A stretch of 8,937 nucleotides of DNA from an uncultured Ruminococcus sp. (GTDB lineage Bacteria; Bacillota; Clostridia; Oscillospirales; Acutalibacteraceae), in NCBI GenBank assembly GCA_902767125.1, contig CACXGJ010000273.1, positions 1 to 8,937 of the forward strand, written 5' to 3'. Within the stretch, counting starts at the first letter, position 1. Each line of letters opens with the position of its first letter. The notes under the pieces were generated by a model. That model saw only the letters and a program-made list of their open reading frames with translations. It did no database searches and was not told the DNA's origin. Shown piece after piece: positions 1 through 6,890 of the stretch. The translations under genes and the position numbers were made by a program.

Positions 1-9
1 ATTTTTCAA
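1..9 (-). CDS. possible first three codons of the gene after asd
   Basis: The minus strand ends in TTG-AAA-AAT, which would read Met-Lys-Asn, about 12 nt after a GAGG element at 22-25. A GTG at 20-22 is an alternative start in another frame, but a ribosome binding site would be too close to it. A lysine-pathway gene such as dapA often follows asd, and Met-Lys-Asn would suit its start. That is inference from context; three codons cannot identify a gene. Confidence 0.25.
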
Positions 10-111
10 TAACGGTTTTCACCTCTCTTTCTGTTTAAAAATTATAAAAGTCAACATATTTTTATAGTTTTAACTGTTAAAAGCCTCCTGTTTATAGAAT
101 AATTATTATTT
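10..111. other. intergenic region downstream of asd with an AT-rich inverted repeat
   Basis: About 100 bp of AT-rich sequence follows the asd stop. It holds a perfect inverted repeat, TTTTAAC-T-GTTAAAA, at 68-82. Just upstream of it on the minus strand is an AGGAGG at 84-89 with no start codon at a usable distance. A second, imperfect inverted repeat of mainly A and T spans roughly 36-71. No GC-rich stem with a T run is present, so asd has no clear intrinsic terminator here and transcription may continue into the next gene. Confidence 0.5.
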
Positions 112-1194
112 TTATCTGTCCATATATCCTTCTGCACAAAGAAGCTCTGCAAGAAGCACTGCTCCGCCTGCTGCTCCACGGAGCGTATTGTGTGACATAC
201 AAACAAATTTTATTGTATACTGTGTATCTTCACGGAGTCTGCCTATTGAAACTGCCATGCCGTTTTCAAGATTTCTCTCCGATTTTATCTGCGGTCTGTC
301 ATTCTCTGTGAAATAGTGCAGGAACTGCTTCGGAGCTGACGGCAAATTCAACTCCTGCGGCTTGCCGCTGTATGTTTCCCAATCTTTTATAATTTCTTCC
401 ATTGAGGGCTTATTTTCAAGCTCTACGAATACTGCCGCTGTATGACCATCTGTTACAGGCACTCTTATACACTGTGCAGTTATTGACGGTGATGATGCCT
501 TTACTATCTCACCGTTTTCGATAGTACCCCATATCTTGAGCGGCTCCTGCTCGGATTTCTCCTCCTCACCGCCGATATACGGAATAACATTGTCTATCAT
601 TTCAGGCCATCTTTCAAAGGTCTTGCCTGCTCCCGAAATTGCCTGATACGTGCAAGCCAATACCTTCTTTACACCATATTTCATCAGCGGATGGATAGCA
701 GGTACATAGCTCTGAAGTGAGCAGTTTGATTTTACAGCGATAAATCCTCTCTTTGTACCGAGACGCTGCTTCTGTGAAGCGATTATATCAAGGTGACCGT
801 CATTTATTTCAGGAATTATCATCGGTACATCGGGTGTGAATCTGTGTGCAGAGTTATTGGATACAACAGGACACTCTGCCTTTGCATACTTTTCCTCCAA
901 TGCACGTATATCCTCTTTCTTCATATCTACGGCACAGAACACAAAGTCTACCTTCGATACAACTTCATCAACATTTGCTGCGTCTACTATCACCATATCC
1001 TCCATTTCCTTCGGCATAGGTATCTTCAATGCCCAACGATTACCCGCTGCCTCTTTATACGTCTTGCCTGCTGAACGGCTGCTTGCTGCAAGAACTGTCA
1101 CATTGAACCACGGATGATTTTCAAGAAGTGTCGCAAATCTCTGTCCTACCATTCCTGTTGCTCCGATTATACCAACATTATACTTTTTTTCCAT
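112..1194 (-). CDS. asd: aspartate-semialdehyde dehydrogenase, archaeal/fungal type
   Basis: Reduces L-4-aspartyl phosphate to L-aspartate 4-semialdehyde with NADPH, the branch point to lysine/diaminopimelate, methionine and threonine; cytosolic. The 360 residues show the N-terminal dinucleotide-binding loop GATGMVGQRF (11-20), a LAASSRSAGK segment (35-44), the catalytic cysteine Cys158 in SNCSLQ, the QAISGAG segment (184-190) and the substrate-binding/catalytic His251 in TDGHTAAVFVE. The spacing and the QRF, LAAS and SGAG motifs fit the archaeal/fungal branch of Asd and not the classic Bacillus or E. coli enzymes. The ATG at 1194 follows AAAGGAG with a 9-nt gap. The gene has its own promoter and lysine riboswitch at 1241-1533, so it is transcribed apart from the transglutaminase gene upstream. 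Confidence 0.97.
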   Translation of the reverse strand: MEKKYNVGIIGATGMVGQRFATLLENHPWFNVTVLAASSRSAGKTYKEAAGNRWALKIPMPKEMEDMVIVDAANVDEVVSKVDFVFCAVDMKKEDIRALEEKYAKAECPVVSNNSAHRFTPDVPMIIPEINDGHLDIIASQKQRLGTKRGFIAVKSNCSLQSYVPAIHPLMKYGVKKVLACTYQAISGAGKTFERWPEMIDNVIPYIGGEEEKSEQEPLKIWGTIENGEIVKASSPSITAQCIRVPVTDGHTAAVFVELENKPSMEEIIKDWETYSGKPQELNLPSAPKQFLHYFTENDRPQIKSERNLENGMAVSIGRLREDTQYTIKFVCMSHNTLRGAAGGAVLLAELLCAEGYMDR

Positions 1195-1240
1195 AAAACA
1201 ATTCTCCTTTTAAAGTTTTTATCCCCCGAAAATCCCTGCC

Positions 1241-1279
1241 AAAATAAAAAACCGGTTCTCTGCAATACGACCCGGTTCC
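1241..1279 (-). terminator. terminator of the lysine riboswitch expression platform
   Basis: On the minus strand AACCGG (1272-1277) pairs with CCGGTT (1250-1255) across a 16-nt loop. Two further inner pairs (TC/GA) are possible after a one-base mismatch. Six T residues, an A and four T residues follow. It lies between the aptamer and the asd ribosome binding site, where lysine-bound riboswitches end transcription. I could not find a convincing antiterminator partner by eye. Confidence 0.85.
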
Positions 1280-1303
1280 ACACAAAAGCACTACAAATCA
1301 TTC

Positions 1304-1466
1304 GATAGCTCTCCATCATGCTTTTATGATGACAGCCGCATACCTCTATGATATGCAGCCGAAACAATGTATGCCACTCACTGTCTCTCGGCAAAAATGC
1401 TATTCACAAAACATCATCACTTCTGGCAAGCTACTTTTTGTTACACGCAATTCCTGCACCTCTATC
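1304..1466 (-). ncRNA. lysine riboswitch (L box) aptamer
   Basis: The RNA opens with GATAGAGGTGC (1466-1456) and closes with a GGAGAGCTATC block ending at 1304, the two conserved ends of the lysine aptamer. GATAG and CTATC form P1. Inside are the GCCGA/TCGGC helix, a GCATA/TATGC helix just before GGCTGTCA, and the last helix CATCAT/ATGATG with loop AAAAGC. The length of about 163 nt and the order of the blocks match the Bacillus subtilis lysC leader as I remember it. In this family lysine binding stabilises P1 and favours the downstream terminator. It therefore should lower asd expression when lysine is plentiful. No gene should be called in this stretch although a 75-codon frame crosses it. 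Confidence 0.97.
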
Positions 1467-1503
1467 CGGAAAAGATTATTCAAGATTAAATTTTACAAAT
1501 ATA

Positions 1504-1533
1504 ACTATATCATACAAACCTATGACTTGTCAA
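1504..1533 (-). promoter_or_regulatory. sigma-A promoter of the riboswitch-asd transcript
   Basis: A perfect TTGACA (1528-1533) stands 18 bp before TATAGT (1504-1509), and TGA just before the -10 supplies an extended -10 TGn. The -35 is built from the Ile-Asp-Lys codons at the 3' end of the transglutaminase gene, and the -10 lies past its TAG stop. Transcription should begin near 1497, about 30 nt before the aptamer. Confidence 0.85.
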
Positions 1534-2911
1534 TATTTTTATTTTCTTCAAACACAATTTTTACTCTCAATGTCATATTATCCTCATTTTTCAGCACAGA
1601 TATATTATCCTTGCTTATTTTATGACTGTCATCAAGCCTTTCGTTTGCATGGTCGATGTAATAATAATACTTATGGGGCGAATCATAAAAAAGTCCGTTT
1701 ATATAATCCGAATATTTCATTGCCTGACCGAACTTTATCGGAAAATAATTTTCTTCATTTTTTGCCTTTTCCACCATTGCTTTTATGACTCTGATATCGC
1801 TTTCTTCATCAAATGTATTTATAAACACACCCTCTGTATTATAATAATTCATGTCCATAGACGTACACAGCGGAACAAAAAAATTATATCTTGCATTTGT
1901 ATCTACATCTGCACTGTTCTCCGCCGAAAGCACCGTTTTTACATCTTCGCTTATCCTATGGTTCTTATTTATATTATTACTGTCGAGATTAAAATATTCA
2001 TATGATATGAGACTATCCTTTTCATTATCGTCCCATGTCGGATCAACGTGATACCAGCTATCCCCAAGCTCTACAACATTCCACATATGGAACACACCGT
2101 CACCCTCACCCTTAATGGTAAGACATGGTATACCTGCCTTGGAAAGAAGTATCTGCATTGACTTGGCATAGCCCTCACATACAGCTTCACCTGTCACTAT
2201 CGCTCCGTAAGCCGAAAAATACTGCCAGCCGTCCCTTGAGCTTTTTATCCCGCTTTTGTAGCGGCATCTCGTCAAAAGCCTGTCATGCAGTATCTTTTCC
2301 CTTTCATACTCCGAAAGTCCTGCATCTATACCTGAAACCATTTCTCCTATCTTCTTATTGAAAAGCTCTATACAGTCTTCACATTCGTCAGCAGATATCA
2401 CGGAATAAAACTCCGTTATTGTATCATCACCAACATAGGCATATCCGAAAAGATTTTCAAGCCAGAATATATGCGGATTGTCATATATATAAGCGTTCAC
2501 TACCTCTCTTATATCAAATTCTGACAATCTATCTCCTGCTACCCTTAAACGTGCTATCCTGTAATGACCGTTATCATCCTTTTTATCTGAAACAGAATAT
2601 ATTTTTTCACCTATTTCATTATAGAGATAGCGTTTGCTTTCACTGTCCAAAACCGAATATCCGTATTTCAGCTCTGACGTTGCATATCCCGGAAGTGTTT
2701 CGGATGAGACCTGTGTATCTATCATTTCATATCTTGCATTGTCGGTCTCTCCCTTTTCATCTATGATCACTGCTTCGATCTGCTTATATTCTGTATTATG
2801 CTTCCTTGCAGTGTTTATTATCAGCATTATACATGATATGAACAATATCCCCGCAAATATGAAAAATATCCCATACAAAATACCTGAAAATATTTTCCTC
2901 ACACTTTTCAC
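1520..2911 (-). CDS. membrane-anchored transglutaminase-like (papain-fold) protein
   Basis: A 463-residue protein with a basic N-terminus and one hydrophobic segment at about residues 8-33, read as a membrane anchor or uncleaved signal with the rest outside. Residues about 205-310 form a transglutaminase-like core with the full triad: Cys245 in GEAVCEGYA, His275 in FHMWN and Asp290 in HVDPTWDD. The region before the core (about 130-200, with DNPHIFWLE) recurs in similar clostridial proteins as I recall them. The C-terminal 150 residues, rich in Tyr, Asn and Asp, I do not recognise. The triad supports a protease, transpeptidase or crosslinking activity, but substrate and reaction are unknown. 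The start is GTG at 2911, with only a weak ribosome binding site; a GTG three codons on is an alternative. The gene begins 9 nt after the coiled-coil gene ends, so it probably shares that transcript. Confidence 0.85.
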   Translation of the reverse strand: MKSVRKIFSGILYGIFFIFAGILFISCIMLIINTARKHNTEYKQIEAVIIDEKGETDNARYEMIDTQVSSETLPGYATSELKYGYSVLDSESKRYLYNEIGEKIYSVSDKKDDNGHYRIARLRVAGDRLSEFDIREVVNAYIYDNPHIFWLENLFGYAYVGDDTITEFYSVISADECEDCIELFNKKIGEMVSGIDAGLSEYEREKILHDRLLTRCRYKSGIKSSRDGWQYFSAYGAIVTGEAVCEGYAKSMQILLSKAGIPCLTIKGEGDGVFHMWNVVELGDSWYHVDPTWDDNEKDSLISYEYFNLDSNNINKNHRISEDVKTVLSAENSADVDTNARYNFFVPLCTSMDMNYYNTEGVFINTFDEESDIRVIKAMVEKAKNEENYFPIKFGQAMKYSDYINGLFYDSPHKYYYYIDHANERLDDSHKISKDNISVLKNEDNMTLRVKIVFEENKNIDKS

Positions 2912-2920
2912 TTCATTTCA

Positions 2921-3409
2921 TTATTTTTTTGAAGTACTTCGTTTTGGCTGATTACCCTTATTCTGAAGTGCCTGAAGGCTCTGCCTTGTTTTCTGAAGCT
3001 GTGCAAGATTCGCCGACAAGCCCTCATCTGCCTTCTTCATTATACTTTCAATATAGCTGTTTGCGGCATTCCTTATCTTATCTGCCTCCTCATTGGCTTT
3101 ATTCAATATCTCCTCCGCACTCTGACGGGCATTTCTGGTTATTTCATGACGCTCTGTCATGTCCTTTGATCTTGCCTCCGCTGCCTGAACTATCTCCTCT
3201 GCCTCTTTCTTGGCTGATGATATGATATTATTCCTGTCCGCAACTATGCTTTTTGCCTGTTTTATCTCCTGAGGTATATTTTCCTTCATCTCCTCTATTA
3301 TATCTTTCAGACGCTCCGCATTCACCACTGTCTTACCTCCGCTCAATGGTATCGTGAACGCATTGTCTGCTATATCCTGCAATTCCTCTATAAGCATTTC
3401 CATGTTCAT
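2921..3409 (-). CDS. coiled-coil DivIVA/SepIVA-like protein
   Basis: A 162-residue soluble protein. Residues 1-30 hold a short domain with IPLSGGKTVVN (20-30). Then residues about 30-148 are almost entirely charged heptad helix with repeated AEEI, ADKI and SAKKEA stretches, and the tail is basic (KRSTSKK). No membrane segment or nucleotide-binding motif is visible, although such proteins are sometimes labelled ATPase. The layout of a short PLSGG-type head, ERLKDIIEEMKENIPQEI, an Ala/Glu coiled coil and a conserved NSYIESIMKKADE-like end resembles the mycobacterial septal protein SepIVA as I recall its sequence. Its role could be in cell division or envelope growth (inference). It overlaps coaD by 4 nt (ATGA) and has AAAGGAG 9 nt before its ATG, which favours this start over the second Met at codon 3. 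Confidence 0.85.
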   Translation of the reverse strand: MNMEMLIEELQDIADNAFTIPLSGGKTVVNAERLKDIIEEMKENIPQEIKQAKSIVADRNNIISSAKKEAEEIVQAAEARSKDMTERHEITRNARQSAEEILNKANEEADKIRNAANSYIESIMKKADEGLSANLAQLQKTRQSLQALQNKGNQPKRSTSKK

Positions 3410-3900
3410 CTTAATTTGCTCCTTTGCTTTATTCTCAATAATATCTCGTCATGAACACATTCCGGCACAAACGGCTTTATATCTCCTCCAAGCAAGCCTA
3501 CTTGTTTTACTATGCTCGAACTCAAATACATATTTTCAGAGCTTGTTGTCAAAAACAATGTCTCTACATTTGGATCAAGCTTACTGTTCGTCAATGCCAT
3601 CTGAAACTCATATTCAAAGTCAGATACTGCCCTCAATCCCTTTACTATCGCACAAGCCCTCTTTTGCTTTGCAAAATCAACCAGCAGACCTTCAAATCCC
3701 GCTATCTCAACATTCGGTATACCTGCTGTCGCTTTCTTCAAAAGATCTATCCTTTCACCTATCGTGAACCATGTATTCTTATCCATATTCAGCAAAACAG
3801 CTACCACTACTTTATCAAACAGCTTTGATGCTCTCCTGATTATATCAAGATGACCAAGTGTCACAGGATCAAAGCTCCCGGGACATATTGCAACTCTCAT
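3406..3900 (-). CDS. coaD: phosphopantetheine adenylyltransferase
   Basis: Transfers AMP from ATP to 4'-phosphopantetheine to give dephospho-CoA and pyrophosphate, the fourth step of coenzyme A synthesis; cytosolic, hexameric in the family. The 164-residue protein has the standard length. Visible are PGSFDPVTLGH (7-17) with the Thr-x-Gly-His nucleotidyltransferase signature at 14-17, KGLRAVSDFEYE (87-98), and the C-terminal YLSSSIVK (125-132) that closes on ATP. The ATG overlaps the rsmD stop in ATGA, with AAGGAAG about 10 nt before. The rsmD-coaD pair is conserved in many bacteria, and here both depend on the promoter at 4522-4550. Confidence 0.97.
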   Translation of the reverse strand: MRVAICPGSFDPVTLGHLDIIRRASKLFDKVVVAVLLNMDKNTWFTIGERIDLLKKATAGIPNVEIAGFEGLLVDFAKQKRACAIVKGLRAVSDFEYEFQMALTNSKLDPNVETLFLTTSSENMYLSSSIVKQVGLLGGDIKPFVPECVHDEILLRIKQRSKLR

Positions 3901-4448
3901 ACTCCCAACACTTCCTTATGTGAATATACTGTTATTATTATCTTACCGTATTTATAATTCTTCTTCAATACAAAATCACCTGTCTCCTGCGGGACTGCCT
4001 CGTCAACAGGATGTTCGCATATTATAACTCCCCCTGTATTCATTATTCCCGACACTTTTTCAAGTGTTTTCCGAAGAAGTCCCGTCCTGTACGGGGGATC
4101 TATGAACACTATATCAAACCTTTCCGTCACTCCGGATATATATGACAATGTATCGGTATTTCTTACAACAGCATTCTCAGAAAGCCCTGTTGCTTCAAGA
4201 TTCTTTCTGACAGTTTCACATGCCTGTCTGCTGCTGTCAAGAAACACTGCCCTTTCGGCTCCACGACTCAATGCCTCGATACCCATCTGTCCCGAACCTG
4301 CGTATGCGTCAAGAAATGCTCTGCCCTCTATACCGAACTGTATTATGCTGAAAACAGCTTCCTTTACTGTATCGGTTGTAGGTCTTATGTCATTTCCCGA
4401 CGGTGTCTGCAATTTTCTTCCTCTTGCAATGCCCGTTATAACTCTCAT
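3897..4448 (-). CDS. rsmD: 16S rRNA (guanine(966)-N(2))-methyltransferase
   Basis: Methylates N2 of G966 in 16S rRNA with S-adenosylmethionine during 30S assembly. In the 183 residues one sees RGRKLQTPSG (9-18), the RPTTDTVKEAVFSII block (22-36), motif I DAYAGSGQMGIEALSRG (47-63) for SAM binding, an acidic DSS end of the next strand (71-73), and the catalytic DPPY (117-120). All are usual for RsmD. It is the first gene after a consensus promoter. The ATG at 4448 has a GGGA element about 9 nt before. It overlaps coaD by 4 nt, so the two are likely coupled in translation. Confidence 0.95.
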   Translation of the reverse strand: MRVITGIARGRKLQTPSGNDIRPTTDTVKEAVFSIIQFGIEGRAFLDAYAGSGQMGIEALSRGAERAVFLDSSRQACETVRKNLEATGLSENAVVRNTDTLSYISGVTERFDIVFIDPPYRTGLLRKTLEKVSGIMNTGGVIICEHPVDEAVPQETGDFVLKKNYKYGKIIITVYSHKEVLGV

Positions 4449-4521
4449 TCCATCAATCCCTTTTTTTCAGCGTTATTCTACAAAACATCCCAATGTATTT
4501 TATATAAATTTACATATATAC

Positions 4522-4550
4522 ATTATCAAATAATTTTCACCGATTGTCAA
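4522..4550 (-). promoter_or_regulatory. sigma-A promoter of rsmD-coaD-coiled-coil operon
   Basis: TTGACA (4545-4550) and GATAAT (4522-4527) are 17 bp apart, a near-perfect sigma-A promoter. It starts about 10 bp past the uvrC stop, and the transcript would begin near 4515, giving a leader of about 65 nt. No intrinsic terminator is visible between uvrC and this promoter, so readthrough from uvrC is also possible. Confidence 0.88.
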
Positions 4551-4559
4551 TAGCTTTTT

Positions 4560-6395
4560 TCAATCTTTATCATGATAATAATTATAAACCGCTTCCGCTG
4601 AAGGTCTGTTCATTCCCTTTACCTGCATAAGCTCCTCTATTTCAGCCTCTTTTATCCTCTTTATCGTCTTAAAATAAGAAAGCAGTGCCTTTGCTCTCTC
4701 AACTCCTATTCCGTCAATTTCCGTCAGCGAGCTTGAAAAAGCCTTTTTCTTCCTCGACTGTCGGTGATAGCCTATCGCAAATCTATGGACTTCATCCTGT
4801 ATACTTGATACAAGGGTAAATGCCTGTCTCTTTGACGTTATGGAAATTTCCCTGCCCTCATCCGTTATCGCTCTTGTACGGTGACTCCCGTCCTTTACCA
4901 TTCCGAAAAGCGGTATATCCAAGCCGAAGCTTTCAAGAACAGGTCTTACTGCCGATACCTGTCCCTTGCCTCCGTCAAGCAATATCAGGTCGGGCAGTTG
5001 TCCGAATCCCTTTCCGCTGTCCTTGTCCTTCATATATTCCTCAAATCGTCTTGTCAGGACTTCATTCATTGACCTGTAATCATCCTGTCCGACAAATCCC
5101 TTTATCTTGAATTTTCTGTACGATTCCTTCAACGGTCTGCCGTTTTTGAAAACAACCATCCCCGCAACATTTTCTGTCCCCATCAAATTCGATATATCAT
5201 AGGATTCTATGAAAACAGGCAATTTCTTCAGTCCCAGCAATTTCGCAAGCTCATCAAGGGCTGTAAGCTCTTGTCCCAGATGTCCTCTGCTTTGTGCCAG
5301 CTTTTCAGCCGCATTTTTTCGGCACATTTCCAATATATCATGTTTTTCGCCTTTTTTAGGGTATGAAAATTTTACTGTCTTACCTCTCATTTCCGATAAT
5401 CTTTTTATCAATATTTCTTCATCTTCGATATCTCCATCAAAAACTATAACAGGCGGTATATTATTTCTTATCTCATAATACCTCATCACAAATTCGCTTC
5501 TTGCCGATAGTTTATTCGTATTTTCTCCGAAATCTCTGATAAGAAAATCCTCTTTGTCATATAATCTGCCATCCGAAAATCTCATCACCGAAAAACAACC
5601 GTCATTTCCCTCCGTCATCAGTGCGATAACATCCTGTTCACCCACTCCTGTTGCTATGACTTTCTGCTTTTCGGTTATCTTTTCAACAGCCCTTATCCTG
5701 TCCCTCAACTTTGCTGCAAGCTCAAAATCAAGGTCATCTGCTGCTTTATTCATCCTGTCCGTCATTATCTTTATTGTATCACTGCCTCCCTTTTTCAAAA
5801 ACTCAACTGCTGCATTCACACTTTCATCATATTCCTTCAAACTCATTTTTCCGCTGCATGGTGCAGAGCATTGCTTTATATGATAATTCAGGCATGGTCT
5901 GCATTTACCTGCTTCCACAGGAAATCTCTTATTGCATGACGGAAGCATGAATATCTTTTTTGCCTCATCAACAGCATTTTTCGCATACCATGCACTCATA
6001 TAAGGTCCCAAATATTCTGCTCCGTCATCCTGCTTCTGCATCTCAAAGCTTATCACACGCCATTCATCATTCGATATCCTTATATAGCTGTATCCCTTAT
6101 CATCTTTCAGAAGTATATTATATTTCGGCTTGTGCAGCTTGATAAGACTACATTCCAATACCAACGCCTCAAACTCGCTTTCACAAAGTATATATTCAAA
6201 TTCATAAACATTTTTCACCATCTGCCTGACCTTTTCGGGATGATTCCTGTCCGATCCGAAATACTGGCTGACACGGTTTTTAAGAGCCTTTGCCTTACCT
6301 ATATAAATTATTTCTCCCGACCTGTTCTTCATTATATAAACTCCGGGTGTCAGCGGCAGTTTCATTGATTTTTCACGCAATTCATTTATTTCCAT
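4560..6395 (-). CDS. uvrC: UvrABC excinuclease subunit C
   Basis: Makes both incisions around bulky DNA lesions after UvrA and UvrB have marked them. The 611 residues carry the full set of domains. The GIY-YIG nuclease is at about 15-93 (GVY 18-20, YIG 31-33), for the 3' cut. A cysteine cluster follows (Cys154, 165, 168, 176, 180), of the kind that holds an iron-sulphur cluster in this family. The UVR domain, which meets UvrB, is at about 205-240 (FELAAKLRDRI). The RNase H-like domain for the 5' cut has Asp400 in SYDISN, Asp474 in LLDGGKGQ and His537 in VHRFAIGYHR. Two helix-hairpin-helix motifs lie at about 557-605. The ATG follows AGGAG with a 9-nt gap. It lies behind the ptsH terminator; I see no strong promoter of its own, so it may depend on readthrough. 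Confidence 0.98.
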   Translation of the reverse strand: MEINELREKSMKLPLTPGVYIMKNRSGEIIYIGKAKALKNRVSQYFGSDRNHPEKVRQMVKNVYEFEYILCESEFEALVLECSLIKLHKPKYNILLKDDKGYSYIRISNDEWRVISFEMQKQDDGAEYLGPYMSAWYAKNAVDEAKKIFMLPSCNKRFPVEAGKCRPCLNYHIKQCSAPCSGKMSLKEYDESVNAAVEFLKKGGSDTIKIMTDRMNKAADDLDFELAAKLRDRIRAVEKITEKQKVIATGVGEQDVIALMTEGNDGCFSVMRFSDGRLYDKEDFLIRDFGENTNKLSARSEFVMRYYEIRNNIPPVIVFDGDIEDEEILIKRLSEMRGKTVKFSYPKKGEKHDILEMCRKNAAEKLAQSRGHLGQELTALDELAKLLGLKKLPVFIESYDISNLMGTENVAGMVVFKNGRPLKESYRKFKIKGFVGQDDYRSMNEVLTRRFEEYMKDKDSGKGFGQLPDLILLDGGKGQVSAVRPVLESFGLDIPLFGMVKDGSHRTRAITDEGREISITSKRQAFTLVSSIQDEVHRFAIGYHRQSRKKKAFSSSLTEIDGIGVERAKALLSYFKTIKRIKEAEIEELMQVKGMNRPSAEAVYNYYHDKD

Positions 6396-6424
6396 AAAAG
6401 CTCTCTCCTGTCATTGAAATAACT

Positions 6425-6457
6425 AAAAAAGCACCGCTTTTTAATGGCGATGCTTTT
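6425..6457 (-). terminator. intrinsic terminator between ptsH and uvrC
   Basis: On the minus strand an 11-bp stem pairs AAAAGCATCGC (6457-6447) with GCGGTGCTTTT (6437-6427), with one G-T pair and a 9-nt loop. It ends in a run of six T residues. It lies about 45 nt past the ptsH stop and 30 nt before the uvrC ATG, so most ptsH transcripts should end here. Confidence 0.92.
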
Positions 6458-6500
6458 CATTTGTTTTTAGCGTTTTTTAACAAGCTGCCAGGCTGATATA

Positions 6501-6764
6501 TTATTCAGAAAAACCTGACTGTACAAGCTTTACAAGGCTGTCAACCGCTGCTTCTTCATCCACACCGTCAGCCATTACTTTTATGCCTGTTCCGCCAACG
6601 ATACCGAGTGAAAGTACACCAAGAAGGCTCTTTGCATTGACACGTCTTTCTTCTTTCTCCACCCATATTGATGCTTTGAACTCATTAGCTTTCTGGATGA
6701 AAAATGTTGCGGGACGAGCATGGAGACCAACCTGATTCTGAACCATAACTTCCTTCATGTACAT
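6501..6764 (-). CDS. ptsH: phosphocarrier protein HPr
   Basis: Carries phosphate from PEP via enzyme I to the sugar-specific EIIA proteins of the phosphotransferase system. The 87 residues have the active-site His15 in GLHARPAT (13-20) and the regulatory Ser46 in KSLLGVLSLGI (45-55). These are the same residue numbers as in Bacillus subtilis HPr, which supports the start at 6764. His15 rules out the regulatory paralogue Crh. Ser46 makes it a likely target of HPr kinase, and so of CcpA-type catabolite control, as known for Firmicutes. AAGGAGG sits 8 nt before the ATG. It is monocistronic by the signals seen: strong promoter at 6863-6890 and terminator at 6425-6457, with no ptsI next to it. Confidence 0.97.
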   Translation of the reverse strand: MYMKEVMVQNQVGLHARPATFFIQKANEFKASIWVEKEERRVNAKSLLGVLSLGIVGGTGIKVMADGVDEEAAVDSLVKLVQSGFSE

Positions 6765-6815
6765 AAGATAATCCTCCTTAAAAAATTAATTAAAAACCCC
6801 TAAACATTATCCCGA

Positions 6816-6842
6816 TCCGACGAAGTAATATCCTTTGTCGAA
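6816..6842 (-). promoter_or_regulatory. hairpin in the ptsH leader
   Basis: In the minus-strand leader CGACAAAG (6840-6833) pairs with CTTCGTCG (6825-6818), with one A-C mismatch and the 7-nt loop GATATTA. T-G and T-A pairs can extend it outward. It lies about 15 nt after the predicted transcript start and is not followed by a T run. It is more likely a stabilising or regulatory leader structure than a terminator (inference). Confidence 0.5.
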
Positions 6843-6856
6843 CTGCTTGAATGTTT

Positions 6857-6870
6857 GTTATAATTATAAC
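6857..6870. repeat. perfect 14-bp palindrome over the ptsH -10
   Basis: GTTATAATTATAAC reads the same on both strands and gives a TATAAT in each direction: 6863-6868 on minus, 6859-6864 on plus. On the plus strand TTGTCG (6835-6840) lies 18 bp before it as a fair -35. It may be a bidirectional core promoter or an operator site; AT richness also makes chance plausible. Confidence 0.55.
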
Positions 6871-6890
6871 ACAACTTAATCAATTTTCAA
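6863..6890 (-). promoter_or_regulatory. sigma-A promoter of ptsH
   Basis: TTGAAA (6885-6890) is 16 bp before TATAAT (6863-6868), with TGT just before the -10 giving an extended TGn. The transcript would start near 6856, with a leader of about 90 nt that includes the hairpin at 6816-6842. Confidence 0.88.

Noticed and set aside
17..57. 12-codon minus-strand frame beginning ATG-TTG-ACT after asd
   Set aside because: The only nearby AGGAGG is 27 nt away, and the coding content is just AT-rich sequence.
39..71. AT-only imperfect inverted repeat as a terminator for asd
   Set aside because: The stem has almost no GC pairs and lacks a proper T run, so it is unlikely to stop transcription by itself.
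1167..1394. 75-codon minus-strand frame across the asd leader
   Set aside because: It lies across the lysine aptamer, the terminator and the asd start, all of which explain the sequence better.
4102..4533. Long open frames on the plus strand opposite rsmD, uvrC, rimM and the transglutaminase gene
   Set aside because: The minus strand holds recognised proteins in full at these places, and the plus frames lack ribosome binding sites and known motifs.
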